A stretch of 64,000 nt of DNA from Panonychus citri (GCF_014898815.1 NW_026515416.1:1674001-1738000), one strand, 5' to 3'. Shown: positions 1 through 12,813, counted from the stretch's first letter. Numbers and translations are program-made. The notes: generated by a model from the letters alone, not told the origin.

Positions 1-1326
1 AACGTAGGCCAGAAATTGGAAGATTAATCCATCGGTTGCCATTGAATAAAGGACTCGAGGCATTGGGAACATGGCACCAAGAAGACTGGTTGAAAGGCCG
101 GCAAGAGCACCGATTGTGATGAACCACCAAGCAAAGGAGAGATTGGCTCGTTCAAAGGCGAAAGGAAGTGGCGCTGAAACTGCGAGCTCATAATAAGGAG
201 CCATCAGAGTTTGGATACTGGAAACACCGAAGTAGGCAAAAAATGAGATCAAAAGAGAAGCAACAATTGAGATTGGAATTGATTTCTGAGGATTTTGAGC
301 CTCTTCGCCGGTCGTTGCGATGATATCGAACCCGACGAAAGAGTAGAAACAGGTCGCAGCTCCAGCCATCATTCCCGAAAATCCAAACGGTAGAAATCCA
401 CCTTTTCCAGCGGTGGCTGGAAGTTGATCTTTAACCGGGTCGAGAGCCCAATTATGAAAATCGACCTTAAATGCTCCGATAACGATGACGAAAGTCACAA
501 TGATAAGATTAATTACGGTGAAAATACTCGTAAATCGAGTTGATTCTCTAACACCAAGAGCCAACAAAACTGATCAAACAATTGAAAAGAAAATTGTAAA
601 CATAACAATTAATAAATAGAGCAATCAAATTGGTTGGTTGTTTCTTACATGATAAAAACATTGTAATAGCAAAAGCGAAAAGATCAGGATAACGAGACAT
701 GTTTGGAATATCAATCGGCATCCACTGTTCGAAATGTCGAGACATCGTTTTATTAAACAGCGAATCCATGTAACCACTGAATCCACGAGCAACTGATGCA
801 GTTCCTAATTTCCAGGGGAAAAAAAGGAACACAATTACACAACGAAAAGAACGAAAAAGAAAAACCATCTTACCGATTACATATTCAAGAATCATATTCC
901 AACCGATAATGAAAGCGATAAATTCACCAACGGTAACATAACTGTAGATATAAGCTGATCCCGCCTTGGGAACACGAGCACCGAACTCAGCATAGCAAAG
1001 ACCAGCAAGAATCGAGGCGACGGCAGCGAAAAGAAAGGAAAAAATTACCGCAGGTCCAGCTTCTTTGGACGCGACATCACCGGAGATGACATACAATCCA
1101 AGACCAAGAGTACTTCCAACACCTAATCCGATGGACACACAATAATAAGAACAATAAGAAAAAAAGAAAATAAAAACTTTGGCCTAAACGAAAGAGAAAC
1201 AAAATCGCACTCACCAAGAGCCGTTAAATCAAAGGTCGTTAAGCAGCGATTCAAAACGCTCGACGGAGAATTGGGTTCAATTTGTTTACGTCGTACAAGA
1301 GCTTTTCCAAATGATTTGACATTCAT
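1..1326 (-). CDS. Cationic amino acid transporter (SLC7 CAT type), 5' part, runs off left edge
   Basis: A multi-pass plasma-membrane permease that by family takes up arginine, lysine and ornithine. Exons read on the minus strand are 1326-1215, 1122-874, 804-649 and 569 to beyond position 1; all junctions have GT/AG and keep frame. The N-terminus carries the CAT pattern CLTTFDLTALG followed by GVGSTLGLGLYVISG (TM1), then AGPAVIFSFLFAA, EFGARVPKAGSAYIYSYVT and EYVIGTASVARGFSGY, which are hallmark CAT segments. The last visible exon contains FYSFVGFDIIATTGEEAQNP and a TM segment ending at LIFQFLAYV, where the window cuts it. The C-terminal third, where CAT and other APC members differ, is missing, so the exact subtype (CAT1-3 or slimfast-like) cannot be set. 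The start at 1326 opens a short basic leader typical of CATs. Confidence 0.9.
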
Positions 1327-4300
1327 CGCAATTCACTTGATGGATTAACAAAAAAAAAGAGATATTCAATTTACCAAATTAACTCTTTGTTCCCTTGTTG
1401 TGTTGATACTTTTGTTGATTGCTGAAGAAAAGAGAGAGAGAAGAAAAAAAAAGTGTTGCTAACTAAAAAGATGTTGATAGTTGATTGCTGATCAGAATAA
1501 AGTTGATGTTGTTGATGATGATGATGGAGTTGATGTAATCATTTGATGAAGAAAAAAACAACTACAATAATCGCTCAAGGTAGCTTTAGGTAGGAATACC
1601 AGGAGAGGCTGAAAGAGAAAAAGAAAATAAAAAAGTGAGTTGAGAATATGATGTTGATGATGATGATGATAAACAGCGTGAGCAAAGGAGATTATGGAAG
1701 AGAGTGAGTGAGAAAGAAAAGGAGGGAGGTGATGGCTAATAAGTGAATTCAACGAAATAAGTAATAGTTGTTATGATCATTGGAGAATGGAAAACATTGT
1801 GTATAATTATATTGGGCAGAGAGAGAGAGAGAGAGAGAGAGAGAAGGATAAACACATAGAGGTAGAAATATAAACAATTAGAAGGCGATGATGATGATGA
1901 TGATGATGATGGAGAACAAGATCAAGTCATGACGAGAAAAAGAGATAAAGATTAGTTGGAATGATGGAAAAAGAAGTTTTCAAAAAGGTAAATTTCGTAA
2001 TCAACACTTTCGTTTCCATGTAAAACTCACCAAGATGTCAAAAGAAACATTAAAAAGCTACACCCACGTTAACTCGCCATCATTTAATTCACATTTAATT
2101 GTTGTTCCTTAATAATGATCAACTGAATTATGGTTCATGATGAGAGAGAAACAAGAATGAGACAATTCCAATGAGTCAATGGAAATGAATAATAGTAAAA
2201 GTAACATTTGCACTTTTCTTTGGATTAAGTGATTAACGTTAATTTGAACATTTAACGTGAAACTTATTGATTGTTGACAATATTGACAATTTAGAATAAA
2301 TGTAGAATAGAATTTTTCCTTGTTCGTTTTCTTTTTCAGTAGATTTACTGATATGCTCATGGAAAAGGAAATGAAATGAAATTGAAAATCAAAATGGCGA
2401 CGATTCGAAGGTATTTCGATTTTTGGTCAATTCTTTTTCTTTTCCTTTACCTTTTTTTTCTGATTAATCTTTTCTCTCTCATTTTCTCTAATTGATCTTC
2501 TTTTGTTTCATTGTTTAATCAGTTGGATAACATTAATTAATCCACTTGATTAAAAGTAAATTGTGTTACATTGATTTATCTGCTTTCTATCAACAATATT
2601 GGTAAAAGTTAAAATCGATTTCAATTTACTCAAGAGTTTTGGATTAAAATTGTCTGGTTGTCATTTGCAATTTAAATTCAATTGTAAAAAAAAAAGATGA
2701 AACAAAAAACCATCTAGATAATCAAACAGGATTAACTATAGAACCGGATAATCATTGTCATCAATATAATTAAATTTAGTTAATCCTGTTCGCATCCAAT
2801 AAATAACCTTGTCTTCAGAAAACCAGAAAAAAAAACTCTGAAAACCTAACATATGGTAACGATTTTGATACATCTTATTCAATGGGATCGTTAATGAATT
2901 TGGATTAAAATTTCAACTGGATTAACGATAATTTGTTCAATAAATTTTCCTTTATTCAATATTGTGACATGATCAACATGCTGTCAACAATTAATTGATT
3001 TAATTTGATTCACTTTAAAACCATCAATCTTTTCAATTGAAAGGGAATCATAATCATAATGTTTTCCATTGGTGAGGATAATCAAAACAAACCCTTTAAG
3101 GCAAAGGTAATTGTTTTGTTTTCTAGGAACAATTAGAAAATGGAAACTTACATTGTAATTGATGAAGATAATTGTAATCAGTTGATTGTTGTTCAGCTTT
3201 GGTGGTTGATTAACATGATCGCTGGGTGAGCATTAATCATGATTCTTGTCTTTGTCTTGTATTTTGATGCCTTCAAGGGTTTCGTTTGATTACCTTTGTT
3301 GATGTGAAATTTTGTTCTTACAATTAAAATACAAATTCATTAATTATTATTGAATAATTTTTCCACAATATTGTTATTGTTCATGGAGAAAATAATATAA
3401 CAAAAAAAAGGTGACAATTGTGATGATCATGATGATAATTTTTTCCTTTCTTTCTCTTTCTCTCACTCTTTGAATTGAGGTTGTTTGATTTAATTGTCGA
3501 TGATTAGAATGAACCAGAAGAAGATTGGAAACAATGAAATTAAATGTTCGTCTCGAGAAGTTAATATTACATAGAAGAGATAAAGTTAATCACATTTGCT
3601 TTTCAATTTTCTTTCGTTAATTAACTTGAAGATCTTAATTACAATTGGAAAAGTTTGTCTTGTTAATTGTTCAATATCTCTATTAATAGCCGGTAGTGTT
3701 CATTATTATTTAGGTTAATCACTAGCATCTCATGGGTCTCAGCTTATTGATTAAAACACGTTAAAAACAGTAATCACCAAATGATGATGAGATGATGAGA
3801 TGATAATTACACAAGAATTGAGTTTGATCAATCAACACATAGACATTTGCAGACATGTAACCATAAATAATCACATTAATTGGTAAAATCTGACAATCAA
3901 GATGAATGATCAACAATTAAAATAGAGGTAAAAATCATTGATCATAATGATGTTTACAACGATTATCTTATAAATTGCATCATGATCATTAAGCAATCAA
4001 TTGATTAATTTTTGTTTCTCATCAATATAAAACTGACCAATTAACTCAACAGGTTTACTACAATCAACAATTTCATGTAATCATAATAATAACAATAAAC
4101 AATCATTAACGTGACACAACATGATAAACATGAACACTAAATCAACTGACAATTATAAGTAATCAATGAATTATGATAAACAATAATATTAGTTAATTAA
4201 TTTCAATCAGAATGATCATCAGGTAGATTAAAATTAATTTCTCATCACATTTTAATTGAAAATTAAATGATGATTCCAATGGTTGTGTGAGGATTTGATG

Positions 4301-5326
4301 GAGATGATGATGATTACGATTCGATGAGAATACAATTAATTTATATTGTCCTGATCAACCCATTGTTCCTGATACACAATTTAGAATAGCAATACTAGAC
4401 AAATTAAAATTAAATCGCAACAATCAATGATTTACAATCAAATGAAGACATGAGACAAATAATAACAAAGAAAAAGTGATCGATGTTGATATTACATCAT
4501 TTGTTTACTTTTCCATTACCTTGACAACAACGACGAGTTTACATCAACTCAAGTTAATTGTTGATCTTTTAATCAATTGTGGAGAGATAATTGTCAATAA
4601 CTATGTTAAATTATTCTTCTGTCACTAATTGTCAATAGAATTTCGATTAGTAAACTTAATTGTTTCTTCTTCAATTATTATTAACCTTTTTCTCTGTTTA
4701 CCTTTTTGTTTACATTTCTTGTTGTATAGAAAATTTTGTTTACCTATTTGTTGTTCCGAATTAAATTTAATTAATTGGTGGAAAGGTAAAGGGAAAGATT
4801 TTTAATTATTAGAGAAAATTAAACTTTAATTGTTTTGCTTTTCAAAATAGAGCAAAAAGAAGAAGAAAGTAGTTAGTGTTGTAATTGTGATTGAAAGAAA
4901 ATAATGTTCGTTTTTCTTTGTGGGTTCAAATATGAGAAATTGTCATCAAATGATGAAAGGTGACAGGGAGAAGAGTAATTAGTTAATTAAAAACAATAAA
5001 AGTGGTTAAACATATATAAGATGCTGCTTAAATTGCAAAAATAAGCATTGTTACAATTAACATTCAACATTAAACATTTATCCTCAGTGAAAAGGGATAT
5101 GGTGCACTCGTTATTTTAAATTATTCATTTAAAAATTAAAGATATTGAGGATAGAGTGTAATCTTTAGTTTCCTATCAAAATTATTTTTTTTTTTTGGTT
5201 GAGATAATTAAACTTTTTCTTTGTTGATAGTTTTAAGTGAAACAAACAGTAAGGGAGAGATAGAGAGAGTGAGAGAAGTAGATTGTTGAGAATTGATGAA
5301 GTGAGATGAGAATAGATTAATTGAGA
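1327..5326. other. 4 kb non-coding stretch upstream of the CAT gene
   Basis: No convincing exon is seen. The two short ORFs here (near 1492-1752 and 2109-2360, minus) are low-complexity His/Ser/Leu strings from GAT and GA repeats. It holds a (GA)n tract at about 1817-1844, a (GAT)n tract at about 1888-1911, and an AAAATGGCGACG element at 2391-2402 that resembles a YY1/Pho site and could mark the CAT promoter. The rest is AT-rich sequence dense in AATTGTT and TGATTAA words. Confidence 0.6.
1817..1844. repeat. (GA)n microsatellite
   Basis: An uninterrupted GA run of about 28 bp, in the region upstream of the CAT gene. Similar CT/GA runs recur through the window, often near promoters. Confidence 0.9.
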
Positions 5327-6594
5327 TTATGTTTCCTCGTTAAGAAGCCAATCACTGTTACGATTTGATCTCCTCAACTTGGTCCATGTTTTTTTGTTTA
5401 ATGGTAAACGTGCAGGTCGAAGTTCAAATGCAATCGAATCAGTCGCTGGGGAAGATTGTTTTGATGGTTGACTATCTGTTTTCTCACTAAAAGTATCTTC
5501 ATTTGATGGTGACATTTTTACCTTTAAACGATTCAATCGATCTTTCCAGTGAGCTTTTAGAATACGATCAATTTTGGCCCGAACAAAATCACAATCTTCT
5601 TTAAAATGGTTATCACAGCAATTCATTATCACATTTGTATAATGTTTAATCAATGATGAATTTGAACAAGATGAAGATAAAGAGGATGAAGATGAACATC
5701 GAGTAACTGGTCCAATAGCGTCTCTGACTTCATCCCAGTTATCATCATCATCATCGTCATCATGATTAGCATCATTATCATTATCAACATCCCCATGATT
5801 ATCATCACCATTAACATGTTTATTACGTCTCATTGAATTACCATTTGTATTTTTTTCTTTTTCCCTGGAATCTTTCAGACAGGCCAATTCCTCGGATTTC
5901 TTTGATTTTGTAAATGATCTTGTTCTAGACCTTTGTTCACCATTATTAACATTTTTATTTAACTCACATTCATCTTTATGACCATTAATTTTACCATTAC
6001 CTTTCCCGCCATTTTCATGTTCACCATTTAACCTTTCTTGATCATCTGAAATAGATGAGCGACCATTTGTAGCTTTGCAATTACGTTTCTTTTTTTTACC
6101 ACGACCAGAATCACCATTTTTAGTCACCTTTCTCTGGTTTTTACCATCAGAAATAGTAGAATTGGACTGTAAAAGTTCAATTAAACCGATAAAAATGAGA
6201 AGAAAATACAAAAAAAAAGACATGAAAATACATTGAAAAGAGAAAAAATAAGCATTTGTTATAAATATTCTAAATTAAATCGACCAATCATAAAGAAAAA
6301 AAGAACATTCAATACTTACATCAACTGATATTCCATTGCCATTAACATTTTCCACTGGACAATTACCTGAAGAGAAAATAATTGAGCAAATTAAATGTTA
6401 ATTGAATAGAATGAAAAAGAATAGAAAATTCAATTGTAAATGTTATATAGTCTCTTACTTTGCTTTGGTTTCTCTATTTGATTAGCGCCATTATTGTAGT
6501 CATCAAATTTTTCCGGAGGTGTCCAGACCAATCGAACTCTTTGTTGACGTTTATTTCGATTGTTGAAAAGACCTTTACCAGGCCAGAATGACAT
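5327..6594 (-). CDS. Uncharacterised charged protein with conserved-looking N-terminus
   Basis: Three exons read on the minus strand: 6594-6459, 6366-6320 and 6166-5327, with GT/AG borders and continuous frame (about 340 residues). Residues 1-45 start MSFWPGKGLF and contain RVRLVWTPPEKF, which looks ordered and conserved. From about residue 65 the protein is low complexity: a basic patch (GRGKKKKRN), Asn/Gly/Lys-rich sequence, then a run of Asp. A further ordered segment follows (HYTNVIMNCCDNHFKEDCDF and AKIDRILKAHWKDRLNRL, probably helical), and the end is basic (TWTKLRRSNRNSDWLLNEE). An in-frame ATG at 6624 would add ten residues; 6594 was chosen because the MSFW start looks more natural. 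No family is recognised. The basic/acidic make-up suggests a nuclear protein, but that is a guess. It is divergent from the zinc-finger/LAP1 gene. Confidence 0.7.
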
Positions 6595-7161
6595 AGCTAC
6601 ATGTAAACTAATTGACACAAACAAATTTAAGTTAAAAATGAATTAATTAAAATCATTAAAATTAGAATTTAACAAAAAAAGTGAAAGAACAAACAACAAC
6701 AAAAAAAAGTCGAAAGAGAAAATAGAAAGAGAAAAAAGATTCGATCCGAAAAAAAATATCCGAGAATAGAAATTGATTGAGATCCCGAATTCGGGACCGG
6801 AACGAAAATTGCATTTTCTTTTTGGAAAAGTCAAATTTTCTTAATATTTTAATTGATTTTTGTTTTGATTAATTGATTGTGTTTGCAATTGTTTAAGATA
6901 ATTTTCTCTTTTTCTTTTCATTTTTCATGTATTGTTCAGTTGTTCGTAATCTCATCTTTCTGTTCATTTATTGTCTCAACTTTAGTTAACTAATCTATTG
7001 CCATCTATTGGGATTTGGTTCATAGGAAGAAAGAGATTTCAAAAGGTTTGACTTTTTTGGTTTTATTGCTTTTTGTTTGTTTCGCATTTTCTGTTTGTTT
7101 TTGGTTAAATAAGATTTTCTAATTATATTTGATTTCATTTTATTACATAAATTAGTTCAAA
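6595..7161. promoter_or_regulatory. Shared intergenic promoter region between two divergent genes
   Basis: These 567 bp separate the start codons of the minus-strand charged-protein gene and the plus-strand zinc-finger/LAP1 gene, so it must hold both promoters. It contains GCCATCTATTGG at 7000-7011, a motif with close relatives at other likely start regions in the window. No TATA box is evident. Confidence 0.55.
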
Positions 7162-8646
7162 ATGATTAGAGATGGGAAAGAATTACCTCAACAAATATGT
7201 CCGACTCCAGGATGTGATGGAATGGGACATATTTCTGGAAGACATGCAACACATAGAAGGTAAGTTTTCTTTTTCTTGAGACTTTTTCTTTTTTAGCTTC
7301 TTACTTTTATTCTCATTTATTTCACTCTGGTCTATGTTTTTTTCTCTCTTTCCCTTTTCCTCGATCTTGGTTTTATTTCCTCAATTGTAAACTGTAAACT
7401 TGTGTACTTTCTCTCTAGTCTAAGTGGATGTCCTCGTGCTGCTAAATCTCAAGCTCAACATGTCGAACTCAAGTGTCCAACACCGGGTTGTGATGGATCT
7501 GGTCACATAACCGGCAAACATTCCTCCCACCGTAGTCTATCGGGGTGTCCGAGAGCAGACAAACCAAAGAAATCTTCCTTGATTAGAAAAGCCATTGTTG
7601 AAGAAAAAACTGTAGAGAATGATAAGATAGAAGGAACCATCGAAGAAGAGAACGTTGTGGCGGAAAATGTTCTAGAAGATGAAGAAGAAGAAAGTGCAGA
7701 GGAAAATATTGCAGAAAGAGAAAATTTGGAAGTAAAAGCAAATTTGGAAGAACCAAAAGTTGTTCACAATATTCGGTATGTTCTCATCTTTCACCTTTAT
7801 AGATTTGTATTAATTTCCGATATTCTTTTCTCTCTTTTCCATCACTATTTCTGATGCTATTTACTAATATTTAGTCCAACAATAAGCTCTGACAATTCTG
7901 AACAGAACATTGTAAAGAAAGATAATTCCTGGAATCCAATTTTTATTATTTTAATTGCCGCTATTGGCCTATTAATAGCAGTCTCTTTCACGATGACACA
8001 AACTGCGAAAAATCCACAAAATGACAGATTAAAACGATGGGAAACATCCTTTTCTGATCTGGTTTCCAGATGTGGATCAGCTTTACCAAATTTAAGCCAA
8101 AAAGTGATAAATAAAAGTGTCCGAACGATTCTAGAGAGAACTGTTCCTTCTGAAAAGTACAATAACATCGAACCTGCCGTTATCTTACTCGTTGGATCTA
8201 ACCAGAACTCTCAAGCAGTTAAATGTCTTTCTCTTGGTTTATCACAATCAATTGCAACAATTTTCGAAGAAGATCAATCGCCAATCATCAATGCTGATAA
8301 TTTATCTAAACTTGATCTTCATAATGAACTTCATAAAGTATTGGGATCCAAACAGTTACATTCTGTCGTTCTTGATGGAATCGAGCGTCTAGATGGAAAT
8401 GCCGCTTTGTCTTTACATCCTTTTACCGATCACGACAAAGCTCTTTATCTTGATGTTATCATAGTTTTAACCGCATACACGGACACTCGTATTACTAATA
8501 CAAGTTTACAAGTACAACAAATTGACCAAATTGCCAACAATCTGCTTGAATTTTCTTGGGGCACAATTTTACCCTCTGAACAAGTCGCTGGATTATTGAG
8601 TAGGGTGACATCAAGTGTAGCAATAGTTTCGGACACAAGTGAATAA
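7162..8646 (+). CDS. LAP1-like torsin activator with two N-terminal MYT1-type C2HC zinc fingers
   Basis: Three exons, 7162-7259, 7419-7775 and 7875-8646, joined in frame with GT/AG borders, give 408 residues. Residues 13-37 and 52-76 are two MYT1-type zinc fingers (CPTPGCDG...SHRSLSGCP; ligands Cys13, Cys18, His31, Cys37 and Cys52, Cys57, His70, Cys76). An acidic Glu-rich linker follows, then one membrane span at about 172-192 (PIFIILIAAIGLLIAVSF). The rest matches the lumenal domain of LAP1/LULL1 (TOR1AIP1/2): EPAVILLVG, AVKCLS, VVLDGIERL, FTDHDKALYLDVIIVLT, and a closing GLLSRV whose Arg395 sits where LAP1 has its arginine finger for torsin. By family it would lie in the inner nuclear membrane or ER and stimulate torsin ATPase from the lumen; the fingers would face the nucleoplasm. 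Vertebrate LAP1 has no such fingers. The LAP1 assignment rests on my own pattern comparison, not a search. Confidence 0.85.
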
Positions 8647-8771
8647 AAATTTTCTATTTATTTGTCAACTACCTGTTGCTATATGATAACATTTTCACTG
8701 CATCATAAATACTTATATTTATATGTATTACCAAGTAATCAAATTTGATCTTAGAATTTGAAAGGAAATTG

Positions 8772-9080
8772 CTTCTCATTAATTAATTTCTTCCTGTATT
8801 TTGTGTCTAAAATCAAACCGATTGTCCTTGAAACCAATTTCTCTTACAAAGTTAGTGATATTTTCATTGGAAATGTTTGAAAATGTCAAATAATATTTGT
8901 AAACATAAATGAAAACCAACAAGAAAAGAAACAAATCTAGAAAATTTATTCTTCTAATTGTAAATTGTTTCTATTATGTTACAAATTGAACATTATTTAC
9001 TTATGTCAAATATTTTTGTCGAATTTGCTTTATACCAGAATCAATAATTTGCCAATTTGATGATCAGATTGATAATTAAT
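8772..9080 (+). repeat. Direct repeat R2, copy a (upstream of SCYL2)
   Basis: Diverged copy of the sequence at 12809-13060. Shared stretches include TTAGTGATATTTTCATTG, AGAAAAGAAACAAATCTAGA and CAATTTGATGATCAGATTGA, in the same order and orientation, separated by small indels. It is non-coding. Its position relative to SCYL2 is like that of copy b relative to the NHA gene. Confidence 0.8.
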
Positions 9081-9249
9081 TGAATTGTGATGATTAGAAA
9101 AGAAAAAAATTCGGTGATTTGTATTTACCGCTTTTCTTTGTTTCTCTCAATGAGCAGCCGTTGACTTCTCATTAAATCACCAATATTGTTTTTCTTAAAT
9201 TTTAATAGAAAATTGTTCTCTCATTTAATCACAATTAACTTTTTAAATT

Positions 9250-12200
9250 ATGGATATTTTTGTTTCTAAATTACGGTCAACTGTGTCCACCACTGTATCT
9301 AATATAAATAATATATTACCAGGTAATCCAGTTACCAGAGATTATGAAATAACAGGACATAAAGCTTCAGGTGGTCCAGGTAAGTGTTTGTTTTTTTCTC
9401 GCTGTCATGATGATGATATTTATTTGTTTTTCTTATAATTAAATGTCATTTTTTTCATTTTCATCTTAATTCCAATACAATTTAGGTAAATTCTTCAAAA
9501 TGTAACATTTTTAGCTAATTTTACTCTGTCATATTCTGGAAACTTTTACTTTTCATTGAGCCTCCTGTAGATTGATGACTAATACAGACAATTTAATGTT
9601 TGGTTTTTGTTAACAATTTGATTAGTTTTCCATTATTATATTGTAAATAGATTATCTTGAAAAGATTAACTGATTACCTAAAGTTATAAATGAATTTCCA
9701 GTTTCAGATTGTACCTTGAATTGGAAATACTCTATGGTTATTATTTTGTTTACCTTTTTTTCAAAGAAATTTGTGGGTTAATTGTTGTTCTTGATTGTAT
9801 TTTGTTTTGTTCTATTCTAATTTTAATTTTGTTTTTCTATTCTCAATCTCATTCAGGTTTAACTTGGAAAATTTACTCTGGATTCAAGAAAAGTACCAAA
9901 GAAGAGGCATCGATATTTGTATTAGAGAAAAAAGTATTGGACAAATTTAATCGTCGAGATAGAGAATTAACTTTGGACATATTGAGAAAAGGAGTTTCTC
10001 AATTAACTAAGATTAGACATCCATCAATTTTAACAGTTCAACATCCATTGGAGGAAAGTCGTGATTCCTTAGCATTTGCCACTGAACCAATTCTCGCCTC
10101 TTTAGCCAATCTTTATGGTAGATATGATAACATTGAGACACCAGTTCCACCAGAGATTCGTTCATATGAATTTTTTGAAGTTGAAATCACTTATGGTTTA
10201 CTTCAACTTTCCGAAGGATTAGCTTTTCTTCATAATGATGCTAAATTATTACATCGGAACATTTCACCTGAAAATATATTCGTTAATCGTAAAGGATCTT
10301 GGAAATTGGGTGGATTTGATTTTACTGTTCCACCAATTGATCCAAATGAATTTCCATTGAAATTTCCATTTCTCAATATAACAAATCATCCAGCTGAATA
10401 TCCAATGCTAGCATTACCCAATCTTGACTATGTGGCACCAGAATATATTACCTGTAATTCACCAGGTACTAGTGATCCTAATCTTATCCTGGGAGCTGAT
10501 ATGTTTTCATTGGGCTGTTTAATTTACTATATTTACAATAAGGGAAAACCACTTCTTCCCACTGCGGGTAATATCAATTCCATGTCATCTTCACGTATTG
10601 ATCGTTTCTCTCGTCTTCCAAGCGAAACATTTAATTCAATACCCGCTGATTTACAGAGACACATTTCATCACTTCTTTACATTGATCCAACATTACGACC
10701 TGATGCTCATCGATTTTGTAAAATTGAACTTTTCGATGATGTTACCGTTAGAACTTTACAATATTTAGATTCTCTCTTTCAATTTGATAACCTTGAAAGG
10801 TCGAAATTTTACCGTGGACTACCCGAGATTATGAATAAAATGCCCAAACGGATTAAAGTTGATCGAGTATTTAATTGTTTGGTTAAAGAATTTGTAAACG
10901 CTGACATGGTTCCATTTGTAATTCCAAATGTATTTATCATTGCCGAGGAACTTTCTAGTGAAGAATTTATTGAATCAATATTACCCCATTTGGTTCAAGT
11001 TTTACAGATGAAGGAACCAATTCAAATACCAATGCTGTTAATGAACAATATGGAATTACTTTTAAATAAATGTAAATCTCACCAGGATTCAATTAAAAGT
11101 CACATCTTACCAATGCTTTGCTGTTGCCTGGAAAACAATTCAATTGAAGTACCTGAATTGTGCCTGAAAACCTTACCAACAGTTGCCCACCTCATTGATC
11201 AAGCATCGATGAAAAACTCGATAATCCCAAGAATTAAGAAACTATTTAACAGTACAAGCCAATTGTCAACACGAGTTAAATCACTAATCTGTATCGCTAA
11301 ATTGTTACCCTTTTTACACAAATGGCTAGTCCTTGATGATATTGTACCATTTTTAACAACAATCAATGTCAGAGAGCCGCCGATTATCATGTCAATCGTT
11401 GGTATCCTTAAATTAGTCCTTTCTAATGATAAATTAGGATTAACCAAGGAGATCATGGCGACCAAAGTGATTCCATTTTTGATGCCGTTGACAATTGAAA
11501 ATGGTTTAACTACAAATCAATTTCTTCAAATTGTGACCATAATTCGTGAAATGATTAGTTCAGTTGAAAAAGAGCAAAAAAGTAAACTTGAACAATTGGA
11601 TAACATGAGATCTCAAAGGGACAGTGCATTAGTTGCTTATACAGCCAAAGAATCATCTTCATCACCTTCGATTAACAATTCATCTAAACCCGAAGGTGAA
11701 CTTGACTTCTTTACCAAATTAGCGATAACTTCATCATCCGAACAATCTAAAAGGTCAAATCCTGGTTCCATTGAATTATCTTCAGTTTCAAATGAACCAA
11801 AAGCAATTGGTTATCATCCGACTACGATTAATTCATCTTCTTCTTCATCATCATTCCCAAGTTGTCTTCCGTTGAATGTTTCAAGCTCATCGTCAGTAAA
11901 TAAATCAACAATTTCCCCTCTCCCATTAAAACCCAAAGATCTCACCGAAAATTTGATTGATGAAAAAATCCGATCGTCAATGTCTATCAAACCAATGAAT
12001 AATAAAACAAATGGACCCTCAGCAATTAACAATAATACTGGTCAATGGACTAACAATCAAGGATCATCGTCCAGTTTTAATAATATCATGCCAACAGCAT
12101 TTACCAGTACTGCTAATGCCTATTCACTATCAACTTATCAACAACAATCAAATCGACATTCCCCCGCATTTCAGAATCAATATTCATCAACTAATCAGCA

Positions 12201-12411
12201 ACAATTACGACCATCTCTTGATACTTCATCACTTGACAATTTAACTATCCCTGGATTGCGACAAAACAATGTTAGTCCTTCATTAAATTCAATGATCAGA
12301 CAAACACCATTGATTCCGTTTACATCTAATCCAAAACCAACTACTGGCGATTCTAATGGTCAATCAATTAACAAACTATCTGAATCTGATCTTAAAGAGT
12401 TTCTAAGCTGA
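9250..12411 (+). CDS. SCYL2: SCY1-like pseudokinase 2 (CVAK104)
   Basis: Two exons, 9250-9379 and 9857-12411, joined G|GT in frame, encode 894 residues (vertebrate SCYL2 is about 930). SCYL2 is a clathrin-coat-associated pseudokinase acting in trans-Golgi/endosome traffic. The N-terminus (DIFVSKLRSTVSTTVSNI) and residues 30-330 follow the SCY1 kinase fold. The catalytic loop at residue 176 reads HRNISPENIF, so the catalytic Asp is Asn, and the DFG position is GGF, consistent with a pseudokinase. A HEAT-like helical region follows (about 370-640). The C-terminus is a Ser/Asn/Gln-rich disordered tail ending LSESDLKEFLS. The leading residues encoded before 9857 in the large open frame are intron. 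The 110 nt after the stop lead straight into repeat R1a. Confidence 0.93.
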
Positions 12412-12520
12412 GAGTTAATCAACTAAATTAGATACAAATTATGTTAATTACTTTGAATTAATGATGAGTCCAAATGGATCACAGAAATAAAATGAAATGA
12501 TGAAATGAAATGAAATCACT

Positions 12521-12730
12521 TATCATTTCAATCGTTGCAGTGAAACAACAATTCATCAAACAATTAATGACACACAATCATCGCGACTATTAAATTACTC
12601 CGACGTTATTAAATCAATCTATTTCTTTGAATCTTAAATCAATAAAATTATTAATCGTTGATTTACTAAATGTTATCGAAATACGAAAAATAAATATATG
12701 TAAACAATCAAATGAACAAGATCATTGATT
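12521..12730 (+). repeat. Direct repeat R1, copy a (downstream of SCYL2)
   Basis: Diverged copy of 14651-14865, same orientation. Shared words include TTCAATCGTT, GCGACTATTAAATTACTCCG, CTTTGAATCTTAAATCAATA, TTATTAATCGTTGATTTACT and ATGTAAACAATCA. It is non-coding and overlaps the probable 3' end of SCYL2 (AATAAA-like words near 12641). Confidence 0.85.
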
Positions 12731-12813
12731 ATCTCAATAGGAAGTGAATTTATTAATACCAATTAAATGGTAAATAATTTCTGCAGTATTACTGAATAAT
12801 TGAGCCAATCAAT
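12731..12813 (-). pseudogene. Relic of eIF5B coding sequence (about 80 bp)
   Basis: This stretch aligns with 16442-16533 inside the eIF5B main exon, same orientation. It shares AAATGGTAAATAATTTCTGC plus AGTA (24 identical bases) and the flanking AGTGAATTTAT, ATCTC.ATAG and CAGCCAATTC-like words, with indels. In eIF5B this part encodes the segment around TAEIIYHLFDKF. The copy has indels and stops and is not coding. It lies exactly between R1a and R2b, at the join of the two repeat cassettes. Confidence 0.75.
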
